A DNA stretch of 60,339 nucleotides from NCBI GenBank assembly GCA_050013075.1, contig JBEKFZ010000016.1:1-60339 (forward strand), written 5' to 3'. The translations under genes and the position numbers were made by a program. This stretch comes from JBEKIK01 sp050013075 (lineage in GTDB: Bacteria; Planctomycetota; Planctomycetia; Pirellulales; Thermoguttaceae). The notes under the pieces were generated by a model. The model made no database searches and was not told where the DNA came from. It saw only the letters and a program-made list of their open reading frames with translations. Below are positions 17,601 through 26,345 of the stretch, piece by piece; position 1 is the stretch's first letter; each line of letters opens with the position of its first letter.

Positions 17601-17850
17601 ATGGGCGGCCGAGGCGGCAAAAGACGGCGGAGCGTTTTTCATCGACCTTAACGAAATCGTCGCAAAGCACTACGACGCGGAGGGACCCGCCAAGGTCGCG
17701 GCGGAATACTTCACCGAAAAGGACCATACCCATACCACCGCGGCCGGGGCCAAGCTCAATGCCGCGTGCGTCATCGAAGGACTCAAGGAATTAAAGGACT
17801 GCCCGCTGTTGAAATACTTGGCAGATGTGCCCGAGCGGCAGGATCACTGA
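14638..17850 (+). CDS. Secreted GH2 glycosidase fused to a CE12-like acetylesterase
   Basis: A 1070-residue exported two-enzyme protein. A signal peptide (MLRFTGSIVIFTLLAAALTKA) is followed by GH2 sugar-binding and immunoglobulin-like domains (FDQDWRFLKAD, VPHDWSIEGPF), and a TIM barrel with acid/base Glu440 (SVGNEIHD) and nucleophile Glu519 (GTEQG). After GH2 accessory domains and a Pro-rich linker, an SGNH hydrolase starts near 830: GDST with Ser837, ALGGRSS, QFGHND and the C-terminal DHTHTTAAGAKL. The first half should act on beta-galactoside or beta-glucuronide, the second remove acetyl groups from rhamnogalacturonan. It heads the cluster, 30 bases before GH28. Two ATGs compete as start. 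Confidence 0.9.
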   Translation: MLQQIRMLRFTGSIVIFTLLAAALTKAAVSPESPRHARITSSFDQDWRFLKADAADKIPGAENPDFDDSAWRTLNVPHDWSIEGPFDEKNPTGGAGGFLPAGVGWYRKHFTLPAEYAKSRVFIDFDGVMANSDVWINGRHLGKRPYGYVSFRYELTGGLNFGENRPNVLAVRADNSAQPASRWYSGAGIYRHVRLVATNPTHIDQWSTFVTTPKIESDQAVVRVQTTVVNQFDDQREVSVQFSIIAQDDQTVQTAETASQTIPAGKSADFQQDLNVKNPKLWDLDHPMLYRAIVEVRSGGAALDDEVASFGIRDFKFEPATGFWLNGKNFKIKGVCLHHDGGAVGAAVPLGVWQRRLEALKQIGVNGIRTAHNPPSPEFLDLCDRMGLLVMDELFDCWTVEKKRYDYHLFFNEWSKTDARDTVRRDRNHPSVILYSVGNEIHDTPKAELAKGILKGLVEVCHENDPTRPVTQALFRPNVSHDYDNGLADMLDVIGTNYRDAELLAAYQAKPTRKIIGTEQGHDRKIWLTLRDNPPEAGQFIWSGIDYLGELRAWPIVVSGSGLLDLTGKPKPMAYQRQSWWSEKPMVRIARRVAAERDTAADPEFKPLNHRQTQFSDWTPQDANPHEENVEVYSNCEDVELVLNDKSLGSKPRNADDAPRVWKVEFEPGTIKALGKNKDQVAAVDELQTSGKPAKIVLTADRDKLSTDWDDVCYVTAAVADENGVLNPWADDLISFKITGPGVIAAVDNSDRSSHEPFQAAQRRAFHGRCVAILKAGAPSGRIALTASAVGLAESSITIEAVEPAEKQPAASTENPPATPPGASDPRLPTLFIIGDSTVKNGSEEGDGGLWGWGYPIASFFDKTKINVQNRALGGRSSRTFQTEGLWDKVLAGMKPGDFVMMQFGHNDGGPLNAGRARASLKGNGDETQEVVIEVTGKNEVIHTYGWYIRKYVSDARAKGAVPIVLSLIPRNMWTDGKVNRASKGYGKWAAEAAKDGGAFFIDLNEIVAKHYDAEGPAKVAAEYFTEKDHTHTTAAGAKLNAACVIEGLKELKDCPLLKYLADVPERQDH

Positions 17851-17880
17851 CTTCGGAAAATTTATTGTCTGAGGAACTCC

Positions 17881-19458
17881 ATGACACAGCGAATTCTCAA
17901 GCGTTATTTTGCGATATCCTTGATCCTGGCCGTATCCGCTGGCATCAGCCCGGGCGAGGATAAGCCGCCGGCTGCCGTTGGGCAACGCGTCTTCGATGTA
18001 AAAACCTTCGGCGCTTCCGGCGACGGCAAGACCCTGGACACGGCGGCGATCAATAAGGCCATCGGCGCGGCATCTGCGGCCGGCGGAGGAACGGTGTATT
18101 TTCCGGCCGGCGTATATCTATCCGGCTCGATTCACCTTGCCGATAACATCGCTCTTTTTCTCGATCACGGCGCAGTGATCGAGGCCTCGGCCGATCCCAA
18201 GGTTTTTGACGAAGGCGAGCCCAACGTCTGGGGAGATAAGTACGAATACCAGGATTTCGGCCACAGCCATTTCCACAACAGCCTGATCTGGGGCGAGGAC
18301 CTGGAAAACGTATCCATCCTCGGTTCCGGGCGCATCCACGGCAAGGGGCTAAGCCGCGGACTAGAACATCTTAACCGCGTCGGGAGCCAGGGCAACAAGG
18401 CGATCGCCTTGAAAAACTGCCGCAACGTCGTACTACGCGATGTTTCCATGCTCAGTTGCGGGCACTTCGCCATCCTGGCCACCGGCGTGGATAATCTCAC
18501 GATCGACAACCTGAAAATCGACACCAACCGCGATGGCATCGACATCGACTGTTGCCGTAACGTGCGGGTCTCGAATTGCAGCGTCAATTCGCCCAATGAC
18601 GACGCAGTCGTGCTGAAAAGTTCATTCGCGCTCGGTTTCGCGCGGGCCACGGAGAACGTCACCATAGTGAATTGCCAGGTCAGCGGCTACGACGTGGGCA
18701 CGCTGCTGGACGGCACCTTTCAGCGAAAAACACAACATTCTCCGGATAACGACGGAATTACCGGGCGGATCAAGTTCGGCACCGAATCGAACGGCGGGTT
18801 TAAAAACATCGCCATTGCCAACTGCGTGTTCGATCGCTGCCGCGGGCTGGCCCTGGAAACGGTCGACGGCGGATTGCTGGAAGACGTCTCGATTACGAAT
18901 ATCACCATGCGCGACGTCACAAGCGCGCCGATTTTCCTGCGACTGGGCGCCCGCATGCGCGGCCCGGAAGGAGTTCCGGTGGGTCGGCTCAGCCGGGTGA
19001 ACATCAGCAACCTGATAGCCTACAACGCCGATCCGAAGTGCGCTTCAGTCATCAGCGGCATTCCCGGCCATGACATCGAAGACGTGAAGCTGAGCAACAT
19101 CCGCATCTATTACCAGGGCGGCGGAACAAAGGACCAGGCCGCGCTGAAACCGCCGGAAAAAGAGCGGGAATATCCCGAGCCTTCCATGTTCGGCGCAATT
19201 CCGGCCTACGGTTTCTTCATCCGCCACGTCAAAGGCCTTGAGATGAACAACGTCGAAGTCGGTTATCTCAAGGAAGACCTGCGCCCGGCGTTCATGCTGG
19301 ATGACGTGAAAGACGCGGAATTTCGCAATGTCAAAGCCCAACTTGCACCCCAAGTGCCGGAGTTTATACTCAATAATGTCGAGGACTTCAGCGCCCATGA
19401 CTGCCGATCCGTGCCCGACCTGCGGCTTGAAAGTGCGAAAAAGCAGACTATCCCTTGA
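17881..19458 (+). CDS. Secreted polygalacturonase-like enzyme, GH28 family
   Basis: A 525-residue exported right-handed beta-helix protein. A signal peptide (LKRYFAISLILAVSAGISPG) precedes the N-terminal segment FDVKTFGASGDGKTLDTAAI, typical of GH28 pectinases, and repeated helix turns. Catalytic-region matches are NRDGIDIDCC for the usual NTDGID, SPNDDAVVLKS with the paired Asp, and GRIKFGTES for the RIK motif. The usual GHG is not evident (GYDVGTLL is at about that place), so the exact specificity, such as exo-galacturonase or rhamnogalacturonan-active, is open. GAGGA lies six bases before the ATG. The gene follows the GH2-CE12 gene by 30 bases, so the two are probably co-transcribed. Confidence 0.9.
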   Translation: MTQRILKRYFAISLILAVSAGISPGEDKPPAAVGQRVFDVKTFGASGDGKTLDTAAINKAIGAASAAGGGTVYFPAGVYLSGSIHLADNIALFLDHGAVIEASADPKVFDEGEPNVWGDKYEYQDFGHSHFHNSLIWGEDLENVSILGSGRIHGKGLSRGLEHLNRVGSQGNKAIALKNCRNVVLRDVSMLSCGHFAILATGVDNLTIDNLKIDTNRDGIDIDCCRNVRVSNCSVNSPNDDAVVLKSSFALGFARATENVTIVNCQVSGYDVGTLLDGTFQRKTQHSPDNDGITGRIKFGTESNGGFKNIAIANCVFDRCRGLALETVDGGLLEDVSITNITMRDVTSAPIFLRLGARMRGPEGVPVGRLSRVNISNLIAYNADPKCASVISGIPGHDIEDVKLSNIRIYYQGGGTKDQAALKPPEKEREYPEPSMFGAIPAYGFFIRHVKGLEMNNVEVGYLKEDLRPAFMLDDVKDAEFRNVKAQLAPQVPEFILNNVEDFSAHDCRSVPDLRLESAKKQTIP

Positions 19459-19498
19459 ACCTTGCCCGTCCACACTCGCTTATTCCAAATGACTCGCC

Positions 19499-20827
19499 AT
19501 GAAAAAGGTCATTAGATATTGCATTTTTCTGTGCGTCATAATCGGCGGCCTCGCGTTGCCATTCGTTATTATTAATGAGCCGCGGGCGTTCGCAGCCCAG
19601 GAAAAGACTGCGTATAAATTCGATTTCGGCCCGGGCCGCGTCGAGCTGGGGTACATTCAGGTCCTTCCGACCACGGTATACAACAACGATCTGGGCTACG
19701 GATTCGATCTTGGATCGACCGTTTCGGCGGCGGACCGCGGCGGGGACGATGCCCTTCGCGGCGATTTTTGCACCAGCGACAAACCTTTTTACTTTTCGGT
19801 CGCGCTGCCGGAGGGCAATTACAATGTTACAGTCACCCTGGGAGACCGGACCGAAGCCACGAATACCACGATCAAAACCGAATCGCGCCGCTTGATGCTG
19901 GAAAAGGTTGTCACGGAGCCCGGTAAATTCGCAACCCGCACGTTCACGGTCAACGTCCGCACGCCGAAAATAGCCGCCGATAAAGAAGTCCGCTTAAAAC
20001 CACGCGAAAAAGGACCGCCGTTGGTTATGCATTGGGACGATAAACTCACATTGGAGTTCAACGGCCCGCGCCCCTGCGTTTGCGCGTTGGAAATTTCCAA
20101 GGCGGACGACGCGGTTACGCTCTATCTGGCGGGCGATTCCACAGTCACCGACCAGCCCCTGGAACCCTGGAACAGTTGGGGGCAAATGCTACCCCGGTTT
20201 TTCAAGCCGGGCCTCGCCGTTGCCAATCACGCCGAATCAGGCGAGACTCTAAAAAGCTTCATCGGCGAAAGACGGTTGGATAAAGTTTTAAGCACAATCA
20301 AACCCGGCGATTACCTGTTCATACAGTTCGGGCACAACGACATGAAGGATAAGAGTCCCAACGCCGGGGCGTTCACCACGTATAAAGATAATCTAAAGCG
20401 ATTCATTGCCGATGCCCGCAAGCAGGGGGCTAATCCAGTCCTTATTACTTCCATGCACCGCTTGCGATTCGACTCCGAGGGCAAGGTCGAAAACTCGTTG
20501 GGCGATTATCCCGAGGCCGTGCGTCAGACTGCCAAGGAAGAAAACGTGCCGCTTATCGACTTGAACAACATGAGCAAGACGTTTTACGAGGCTTTGGGAC
20601 CGCAAAACGCCAAAAAAGCGTTCATGGACGGCACGCATCATAATAATTACGGCAGTTATGAGCTTGCCAAGTGCATTGTGGAAGGCATTAAGGCGAACAA
20701 ACTGGGAATAGTCAAATTCCTGGCGGATGACGTTCCGGCGTTTGACCCGAGCCGCCCTGATCCGGTGGAAACATTCGATGTGCCGGCCAGTTCGCAGAGC
20801 ACAACGGTTAAACCAGAGGGAAACTGA
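19499..20827 (+). CDS. Secreted rhamnogalacturonan acetylesterase (CE12, SGNH hydrolase)
   Basis: A 442-residue exported esterase. After a signal peptide or N-terminal anchor (about 1-33) comes a beta-sandwich (YKFDFGPGRVELGYIQVLP, FYFSVALPEGNYNVTVTLGD) like the galactose-binding module of YesT-type esterases. The SGNH domain begins near 205 with LYLAGDSTVTD (Ser nucleophile), then NHAESGETLKSF, IQFGHNDMKD (Asn) and MDGTHHNNYGSYELA, which supplies the Asp and His. It should deacetylate rhamnogalacturonan so that the GH28 and rhamnosidase enzymes can act. It starts 40 bases after the GH28 gene. The function overlaps the esterase half of the GH2-CE12 fusion. Confidence 0.9.
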   Translation: MKKVIRYCIFLCVIIGGLALPFVIINEPRAFAAQEKTAYKFDFGPGRVELGYIQVLPTTVYNNDLGYGFDLGSTVSAADRGGDDALRGDFCTSDKPFYFSVALPEGNYNVTVTLGDRTEATNTTIKTESRRLMLEKVVTEPGKFATRTFTVNVRTPKIAADKEVRLKPREKGPPLVMHWDDKLTLEFNGPRPCVCALEISKADDAVTLYLAGDSTVTDQPLEPWNSWGQMLPRFFKPGLAVANHAESGETLKSFIGERRLDKVLSTIKPGDYLFIQFGHNDMKDKSPNAGAFTTYKDNLKRFIADARKQGANPVLITSMHRLRFDSEGKVENSLGDYPEAVRQTAKEENVPLIDLNNMSKTFYEALGPQNAKKAFMDGTHHNNYGSYELAKCIVEGIKANKLGIVKFLADDVPAFDPSRPDPVETFDVPASSQSTTVKPEGN

Positions 20828-20866
20828 AAGTCGCTTGGAACTGTTAGTATGGAATATAGAAAAACT

Positions 20867-20884
20867 CCGGGCACAAGTGCCCGG
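20867..20884. repeat. Hairpin CCGGGCAC/GTGCCCGG
   Basis: Eight-base arms around AA lie between the CE12 and GH106 genes. No T-run follows, so it is more likely a small dispersed palindrome than a terminator, though it could reduce read-through. Confidence 0.6.
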
Positions 20885-20967
20885 GCTGAACCTTTAATGC
20901 GATATTCATTACTTGACACTCAATAAATTGACAATTGGCGTTTTTTCCGTGAATAATGGAGTAAATA

Positions 20968-23900
20968 ATGAAGACTCACTCTCAATCGGTAGTTACGGCG
21001 GTTTTGGGCCTCTTGCTTTGCGCGGTTCCGCTCTTGGCTGCGGACATCAACGAACTTCAACTCAATTTCGACCGGCCGCCGGACGATTCGCGGATCATGA
21101 TGCGTTGGTGGTGGTTCGGGCCGGCCGTAACCAAGGCCGAACTCCAACGCGAAATGGAGTTGATGAAAGCCGGCGGCATCGGCGGATTTGAAGTGCAGCC
21201 GACTTATCCGTTGGCGCTCGACGACGAGAAGGCGGGAATAAAGAATTTTAAATTCATGTCGCCGGAATTTCTCGACGCCCTGAATTTCACGGCCGGGAAA
21301 GCCAAAGAACTCGGCTTGCGCATGGACTTGACGCTGGGCAGCGGTTGGCCTTATGGCGGACCGCAATTTTCAGTCAACGATGCGGCCGGCTCGCTGTACG
21401 TCGAAAACGTCCGAATCAGGCCGGGATACAAACACGTTCCGTTGCCGTACATCTACGAGGGCGAAAAGATAATCGCCGCCTTTATCGGCCCGCACAAACA
21501 AACCAAACCCGGCGAACCGCCGGACGACGAGCCTGAAACGCCTCGCGGCAACGCCCCCGGAGATCAGGAATCCCGCGACAACCCGCCCAGAGACGACAAT
21601 CCATTTAGAGAGCTGGACGGCGGGGATGGCCCGCCCAGAGGGCAGGACAATCGCATCGTCGTTTATAAAGAACTCGAAATTCACGACAAGGGGGTCGATA
21701 TTCCCAAGGGTTCCGGCGATATGAAGCGGGTTACGTACATCATTGCCAGCCAAACCATGATGAAAGTGAAGCGTGCGGCCTACGGCGCCGAGGGTTTTGT
21801 GATCGACCATTACAATCCGGCCGTCATCGGCAAATTCATCAAGCTGATAGCCGAACCTGAATTCCAGGCTTGCGGTCCCAATCGGCCTTATTCGGTTTTT
21901 TGCGACAGTTTGGAATCGGCCGGCGAGGATTGGACGGCTAATATTTTCGAGGAATTTCAAAAACGCCGGGGCTATGATCTTAGACCGCATCTCGCGGCCT
22001 TGATCTACAACACCAGCGCGAAAGCCCGCGATATTCGCCACGATTGGGGAAAAACAATGACCGAAATGTGCAACGATTATTTCATCGCGGGCATTGAAAA
22101 ATGGGCGAAGGCCAATGGGACGAAATTCCGTTTGCAGGCCTACGGCACGCCGCCCGCCGCACTTTACAGTTACGCATACGCCGACCTGGGCGAAGGCGAA
22201 GGCTACAACTGGAAGGGTTTCCGCGAGACGCGCTGGGCCTCTTCGGCCAATCATCTGCTAGGGCGACCCATTACAAGTTCCGAGACCTGGACCTGGCTCC
22301 ATTCTCCCATATTCCGCGCGACTCCCCTGGACATAAAGGCCGAGGCGGATATGCACTTCCTGCAAGGTATCAACCAACTTATCGGTCATGGTTGGCCCTA
22401 TTCGCCGCCGGAGGCCGAGTATCCCGGCTGGCGGTTCTACGCCTCCATGGTGTTTAGCGAAAAAAATCCCTGGTGGATCGTCATGCCCGAGACGGCAAAA
22501 TACCTACAGCGCGTCAGTTACATGATGCGCCAAGGCCAACCCGCCAATGACGTTGCGCTCTATCTGGCCGACTCCGACGCCTGGGCGAGTTTCGTGCCCG
22601 GCCGGGTGGCCATGAACGGCGCCGTTTCCAGGCGGTTGGGACGTGAAGTTGTCCGCCAGATACTCGAATCCGGCTACAATCTCGATTTCTTCGACGACGG
22701 TTTGCTCGATATGCGCGGCAAGGTTGACGGCGGCGCCCTCAGCTTCGGCGACCTGAAATACAAGGTCGTGGTGCTGTCCGGCGTGGAACGCATCCCGCCC
22801 TCGACGATGCGCAAACTCGATGAATTCGTAAAGGGCGGCGGAATATTGATCGCCACGCGCAGCATCCCTTCCATCGCGCCGGGTTTCAAAGCCACCGACG
22901 AGGACCAAAAAACCGTTAAGGAAATCGCCCAGCGACTGTTCGAAGACGAAAACTCGCCGGGAATATTCCTGGAATCGGATAGAGAGTTGGGTAAGGCGTT
23001 GGCCAAGCACCTGACGCCCGACGTCAAGTTCGAGCCGGCAGCGCCGAAAATCGGCTTCGTGCATCGCAAAACCGAATCGGCCGATATCTACTTCCTGGCC
23101 AACACGGACAACACGCCCAAAAAAGTGAAGGCCGCCTTCCGCGTCCAAGCAATGCAGCCTGAGAAATGGGATCCCATGACCGGCCAGGTTGAGGCGGTTG
23201 ACGTCATCAGTCGTGACAATAACCTCGCCTCGATCAACCTTAATCTCGAACCCTACGCTTCTCAAATAATCGTATTCACCAAGCGCGCCTTGCCCGCCGC
23301 TCAGCCGGCGGCACAAACCGCCTCCAACCCGAAAGCAATCGATATTAGCGACGGATGGAGCGTTTCATTCGGAAAGGACTCAAAGCCCGTGACGATTGAC
23401 AAGCTGACTTCCTGGACCGAAAACGAAGCGACTCGCTACTTCTCCGGCGTGGCCGTTTATGAGAAGAAGGTCAAGGTTCCCTCCGCGATGCTCAAGCAGG
23501 AACTTGCCGTGCAACTCAGCCTCGGCGAAGCAAAAGTCAAGACCAAGACCGATGAAGGACAGAAGGGACCGGCCGATATCAACGAACCGCCCAGACCGCA
23601 GTCCGACACCGTCGACGCAATACGTGCGCCGACCAGGCCCGGCCCGCGAATGCAGGCCATGCTCGACGCCCCCGTGCGCGAGGCGGCCGTGGTTTACGTA
23701 AACGGCAAGCGAGCCGGATCGGTCTGGTGCCCGCCATATCGCGTCGATGTCAGCGGATTGCTACACGACGGCGAAAACGATATCCGCATCGAGGTCGCAA
23801 ACCTCGCGATAAATTATATGGCCGACTTCAAAAATCATCCCCTGCCCGACTACTCGGCCTTGAACGCCCGATACGGCGAACGTTTCCAGCCGCAGGACAT

Positions 23901-23976
23901 GAAGCAGGTAAAACCAGTCCCCTCGGGTCTGCTGGGACCAATTAAGATTATCGCAACAGAAAAAACAACCCCGTAA
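20968..23976 (+). CDS. Secreted alpha-L-rhamnosidase, GH106 family
   Basis: A 1002-residue exported enzyme expected to hydrolyse alpha-L-rhamnosides. A signal peptide (VVTAVLGLLLCAVPLLAADI) is followed by the GH106 signature LNFDRPPDDSRIMMRWWWFG, then MKAGGIGGFEVQPTYPL and GLRMDLTLGSGWPYGGP. The middle holds FCDSLESAGEDWT and ITSSETWTWLHSP; a C-terminal sandwich contains AVVYVNGKRAGSVWCPPYRV. GGAG lies seven bases before the ATG. A charged Gly/Asp/Pro/Arg-rich loop (about 188-225) interrupts the barrel, and a second Pro/Arg-rich loop lies near 860-890. It complements the GH78 enzyme at 1733-4489, and both imply rhamnose as a product. Confidence 0.9.
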   Translation: MKTHSQSVVTAVLGLLLCAVPLLAADINELQLNFDRPPDDSRIMMRWWWFGPAVTKAELQREMELMKAGGIGGFEVQPTYPLALDDEKAGIKNFKFMSPEFLDALNFTAGKAKELGLRMDLTLGSGWPYGGPQFSVNDAAGSLYVENVRIRPGYKHVPLPYIYEGEKIIAAFIGPHKQTKPGEPPDDEPETPRGNAPGDQESRDNPPRDDNPFRELDGGDGPPRGQDNRIVVYKELEIHDKGVDIPKGSGDMKRVTYIIASQTMMKVKRAAYGAEGFVIDHYNPAVIGKFIKLIAEPEFQACGPNRPYSVFCDSLESAGEDWTANIFEEFQKRRGYDLRPHLAALIYNTSAKARDIRHDWGKTMTEMCNDYFIAGIEKWAKANGTKFRLQAYGTPPAALYSYAYADLGEGEGYNWKGFRETRWASSANHLLGRPITSSETWTWLHSPIFRATPLDIKAEADMHFLQGINQLIGHGWPYSPPEAEYPGWRFYASMVFSEKNPWWIVMPETAKYLQRVSYMMRQGQPANDVALYLADSDAWASFVPGRVAMNGAVSRRLGREVVRQILESGYNLDFFDDGLLDMRGKVDGGALSFGDLKYKVVVLSGVERIPPSTMRKLDEFVKGGGILIATRSIPSIAPGFKATDEDQKTVKEIAQRLFEDENSPGIFLESDRELGKALAKHLTPDVKFEPAAPKIGFVHRKTESADIYFLANTDNTPKKVKAAFRVQAMQPEKWDPMTGQVEAVDVISRDNNLASINLNLEPYASQIIVFTKRALPAAQPAAQTASNPKAIDISDGWSVSFGKDSKPVTIDKLTSWTENEATRYFSGVAVYEKKVKVPSAMLKQELAVQLSLGEAKVKTKTDEGQKGPADINEPPRPQSDTVDAIRAPTRPGPRMQAMLDAPVREAAVVYVNGKRAGSVWCPPYRVDVSGLLHDGENDIRIEVANLAINYMADFKNHPLPDYSALNARYGERFQPQDMKQVKPVPSGLLGPIKIIATEKTTP

Positions 23977-24050
23977 CAGAGGACCGGCAACGTAATTTAT
24001 TGATATAATCAAAACGGATACTATTTACGTTTGCACGGCAAATGAACCGA

Positions 24051-24069
24051 GGCCGTCCAACGGACGGCC
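24051..24069. repeat. Perfect hairpin GGCCGTCC/GGACGGCC
   Basis: A 19-base palindrome with 8-base arms lies between the GH106 and GH35-like genes. It could be an attenuator, an operator or a dispersed repeat; nothing distinguishes these. Confidence 0.55.
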
Positions 24070-24137
24070 GGAAAAAGGGGCAAAAGGTTTACTTGCCAGG
24101 TCATTATCCAAGCAAACATCAATAAAAGGTGGCAAAC

Positions 24138-25772
24138 ATGAAACTTCACACTGCGTTATGCTGCATCTTGATCTGCTTGCTCGCCGCGACAGCCTCGCTC
24201 GCTCAAACGCCGACTCAGTCTCAGCCGTCCCTGCCGCATTTTGAAAAGCGCGGCGCGGCCACTCAGCTTATCGTCGACGGCAAGCCGTTTATCATTCTGG
24301 GCGGGCAGGTGGCGAATTCCACCGGGTTTCCGGACCGGATGGAACTTGCCTGGCCAAAGTTCAAAGCCCTTAATGCAAATACGATTGAATTCCCGATCTA
24401 CTGGGAACAGATCGAACCCCAGGAAGGGAAGTTCGATTTCAGCGGGGTCGACCGGATTATCCGCGGTCTGCGCGGTCAGGGTTTGCGGGCCATACCGCTT
24501 TGGTTCGGCACATATAAGAACGGCGCGATGGACTACGTGCCAGTTTGGATAAAAACCGACACAAAGCGTTTTCCGCGGGTGCTGGACTACGGCGGCCGGC
24601 CCATCAGCGTTCTTTCGCCGCATGGGCGGGCGACTCTGGACGCCGACCGCCGGGCATACGGCGAACTGATGAAACACATCAAGGAAATCGACGGGAACGA
24701 TCACACCGTGATCCTCGTGCAAGTGGAGAACGAGTCGGGCCTGCTCGGTTCGGTGCGCGATTACTCGGCTGAAGCCACGCAATTGTTCAACGGTCCGGTC
24801 CCGGAAGCGCTGGTTATGGCTCTGAACAAAAAGCCGGGCACTTGGAAGGAAGTTTTCGGCCCCCGAGCCGAGGAAATGTTCACGGGTTATTATATTTCCA
24901 GCTACATCAATGCCGTGGCCCGCGCAGGCAAGGAAATCTACCCCATTCCAACTCTGGTCAACGTGTGGATGGGCGGCGAAGGCACCAACGACAGGTTCCT
25001 CGAGTTCGATCGTCCGGGAGATAGTTATCCCAGCGGCGGTCCGCAGTCGCACATGATCGACCTGTGGAAGGCAACCGCGGCGGACATCGATCTTATCGGG
25101 CCGGACATTTACCATCAATCGTCGGACATCTACCGCATGATCCTCTCGCGCTACCGCCGGCCGGACAATCCGCTGTTTGTTGTGGAGACCGGCGGGGGCA
25201 AGCCGTTTGCCCGTTATTTTTTCTACGCCCTGGCGGATTATTCGGCCGTGGGTTTCACTCCCTACGGTTTCGACGCTAATCCCGGCGTCTGGTTGAATCC
25301 GCAGTTTGGCGAAGTTGCGGCGAATTTCCGCGTTGTGAAATCCGCCCTGCCACTCATTGCGCAATTGCAAAGCGCCGGCAAGTTGCAGGCCGCGGTCGAG
25401 GAGTTCGCCGTACCCGGACGCATGATCTACTTCGACCATTATGATATTCTGGTCCGTTTCCGTCCCTCGGCTAGAAGTTCCGCTCCATCCACGGGCGCTA
25501 CCGCCGTGGATCAATCCGCGCCTTCGGGCCGCGTGCTGGTGGGCGAATTGGGGCCGGACGAATTTTTAATCGCCGGGTTTGACTCGGCACTGGATTTCAA
25601 ACCGCCCATGGGATCGGACCGGACCGGGGCACAGTTCCTTCTCGTGGAGGAAGGCGTTTATGAAAACGGGGCCTGGAAAACCACGCGGGTGCGAAACGGC
25701 AACATGAGCGCTTTCGGTCTGACTTTTCCCCAGGACGGCGCTTTGATTAAAGTAAAATTGATGAGTTATTGA
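24138..25772 (+). CDS. Secreted GH35-like beta-galactosidase with DUF5597-type C-terminus
   Basis: A 544-residue exported TIM-barrel glycosidase. I chose the ATG at 24138 with AAAGG upstream; a GTG three codons earlier overlaps that site. A signal peptide (LHTALCCILICLLAATASLA) precedes LIVDGKPFIILGGQVANS, as in GH35/GH42 enzymes, then EFPIYWEQIEPQEGKFDFSG. Glu199 in VENES should be the acid/base and Glu350 in VVETGG the nucleophile. The C-terminal sandwich (FLIAGFDSALDF, VEEGVYENGAWKTTRVRNGN) resembles DUF5597. It probably removes beta-galactose from pectin side chains. It is the last gene of the cluster, followed by a dispersed hairpin at 25796. Confidence 0.87.
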   Translation: MKLHTALCCILICLLAATASLAQTPTQSQPSLPHFEKRGAATQLIVDGKPFIILGGQVANSTGFPDRMELAWPKFKALNANTIEFPIYWEQIEPQEGKFDFSGVDRIIRGLRGQGLRAIPLWFGTYKNGAMDYVPVWIKTDTKRFPRVLDYGGRPISVLSPHGRATLDADRRAYGELMKHIKEIDGNDHTVILVQVENESGLLGSVRDYSAEATQLFNGPVPEALVMALNKKPGTWKEVFGPRAEEMFTGYYISSYINAVARAGKEIYPIPTLVNVWMGGEGTNDRFLEFDRPGDSYPSGGPQSHMIDLWKATAADIDLIGPDIYHQSSDIYRMILSRYRRPDNPLFVVETGGGKPFARYFFYALADYSAVGFTPYGFDANPGVWLNPQFGEVAANFRVVKSALPLIAQLQSAGKLQAAVEEFAVPGRMIYFDHYDILVRFRPSARSSAPSTGATAVDQSAPSGRVLVGELGPDEFLIAGFDSALDFKPPMGSDRTGAQFLLVEEGVYENGAWKTTRVRNGNMSAFGLTFPQDGALIKVKLMSY

Positions 25773-25795
25773 TAACTCAGAGGTAGTGAATTTTG

Positions 25796-25853
25796 GTAGG
25801 GTGCGTGAAACGCACCGCAATCTGTAGGGGATGGTGCGTTTCACGCACCCTAC
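25796..25853. repeat. GTAGGGTGCGTGAAACGCACC hairpin element
   Basis: Perfect 21-base arms at 25796-25816 and 25833-25853. The same family is the core of the composite repeat at 1608-1665. It marks the end of the pectin cluster and may help terminate it. Confidence 0.85.
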
Positions 25854-26049
25854 ACATTGTGGTCATTGTGACGCATAAACGATAAATTCACAAACTATCA
25901 GTACGCTCAAGACTTAAATGTATTCCTAACGACCAATATACGTCCAATGGCCCCCTCCTTGCCAAGCGGAACATATAAGTTATTCTGAATCCAGGTATTC
26001 ATATTTCACTAACGAGATGAAAAATCCCTAGTGAATTGAAAACCGGTTG

Positions 26050-26069
26050 GGTCCCCGTAGCTCAATTGG
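26050..26069 (+). other. Left tRNA-Arg fragment, att-like core
   Basis: These 20 bases are identical to 38402-38421. After them the sequence (GATGAGCAACTAGG) no longer makes an anticodon or T arm, so only the acceptor 5' strand and part of the D arm remain. It is read as the attL side of the proposed island. Confidence 0.6.
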
Positions 26070-26165
26070 GATGAGCAACTAGGTTGCCAAAACTCCGTGT
26101 TTTGCTGTTTTTTGTGGTGTTTTCTCGTCTTGGCGACCTGCAATCTCCTGCACGATTATGCACTC

Positions 26166-26197
26166 TTCTGCCGTCTTTTTCTGCCAACTTTTCTGCC
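26166..26197 (+). other. Three direct TTCTGCC repeats, possible integrase arm sites
   Basis: TTCTGCC at 26166, 26179 and 26191 has a spacing of 13 and 12 bases. A matching pair with 13-base spacing lies at 38331 and 38344, beside the other tRNA copy. Confidence 0.4.
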
Positions 26198-26345
26198 AAG
26201 CCCCAACCGACGTAACTTCGCGAGAACCTCATTCCGCGCGGCTTCTCGGCGTCTTGAATTCGGAGATGGCAATCTCGGACTCGTATGGCGGGGAAATCAG
26301 CCGAAACGCAAAGTGATTGGGTGGATGCCAGAAAAGGAAAGTTTT

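Noticed and set aside
26050..26125. A second complete tRNA gene
   Set aside because: Only the 5' strand and part of the D arm match; no anticodon stem or T arm can be formed, so it was kept as a fragment.
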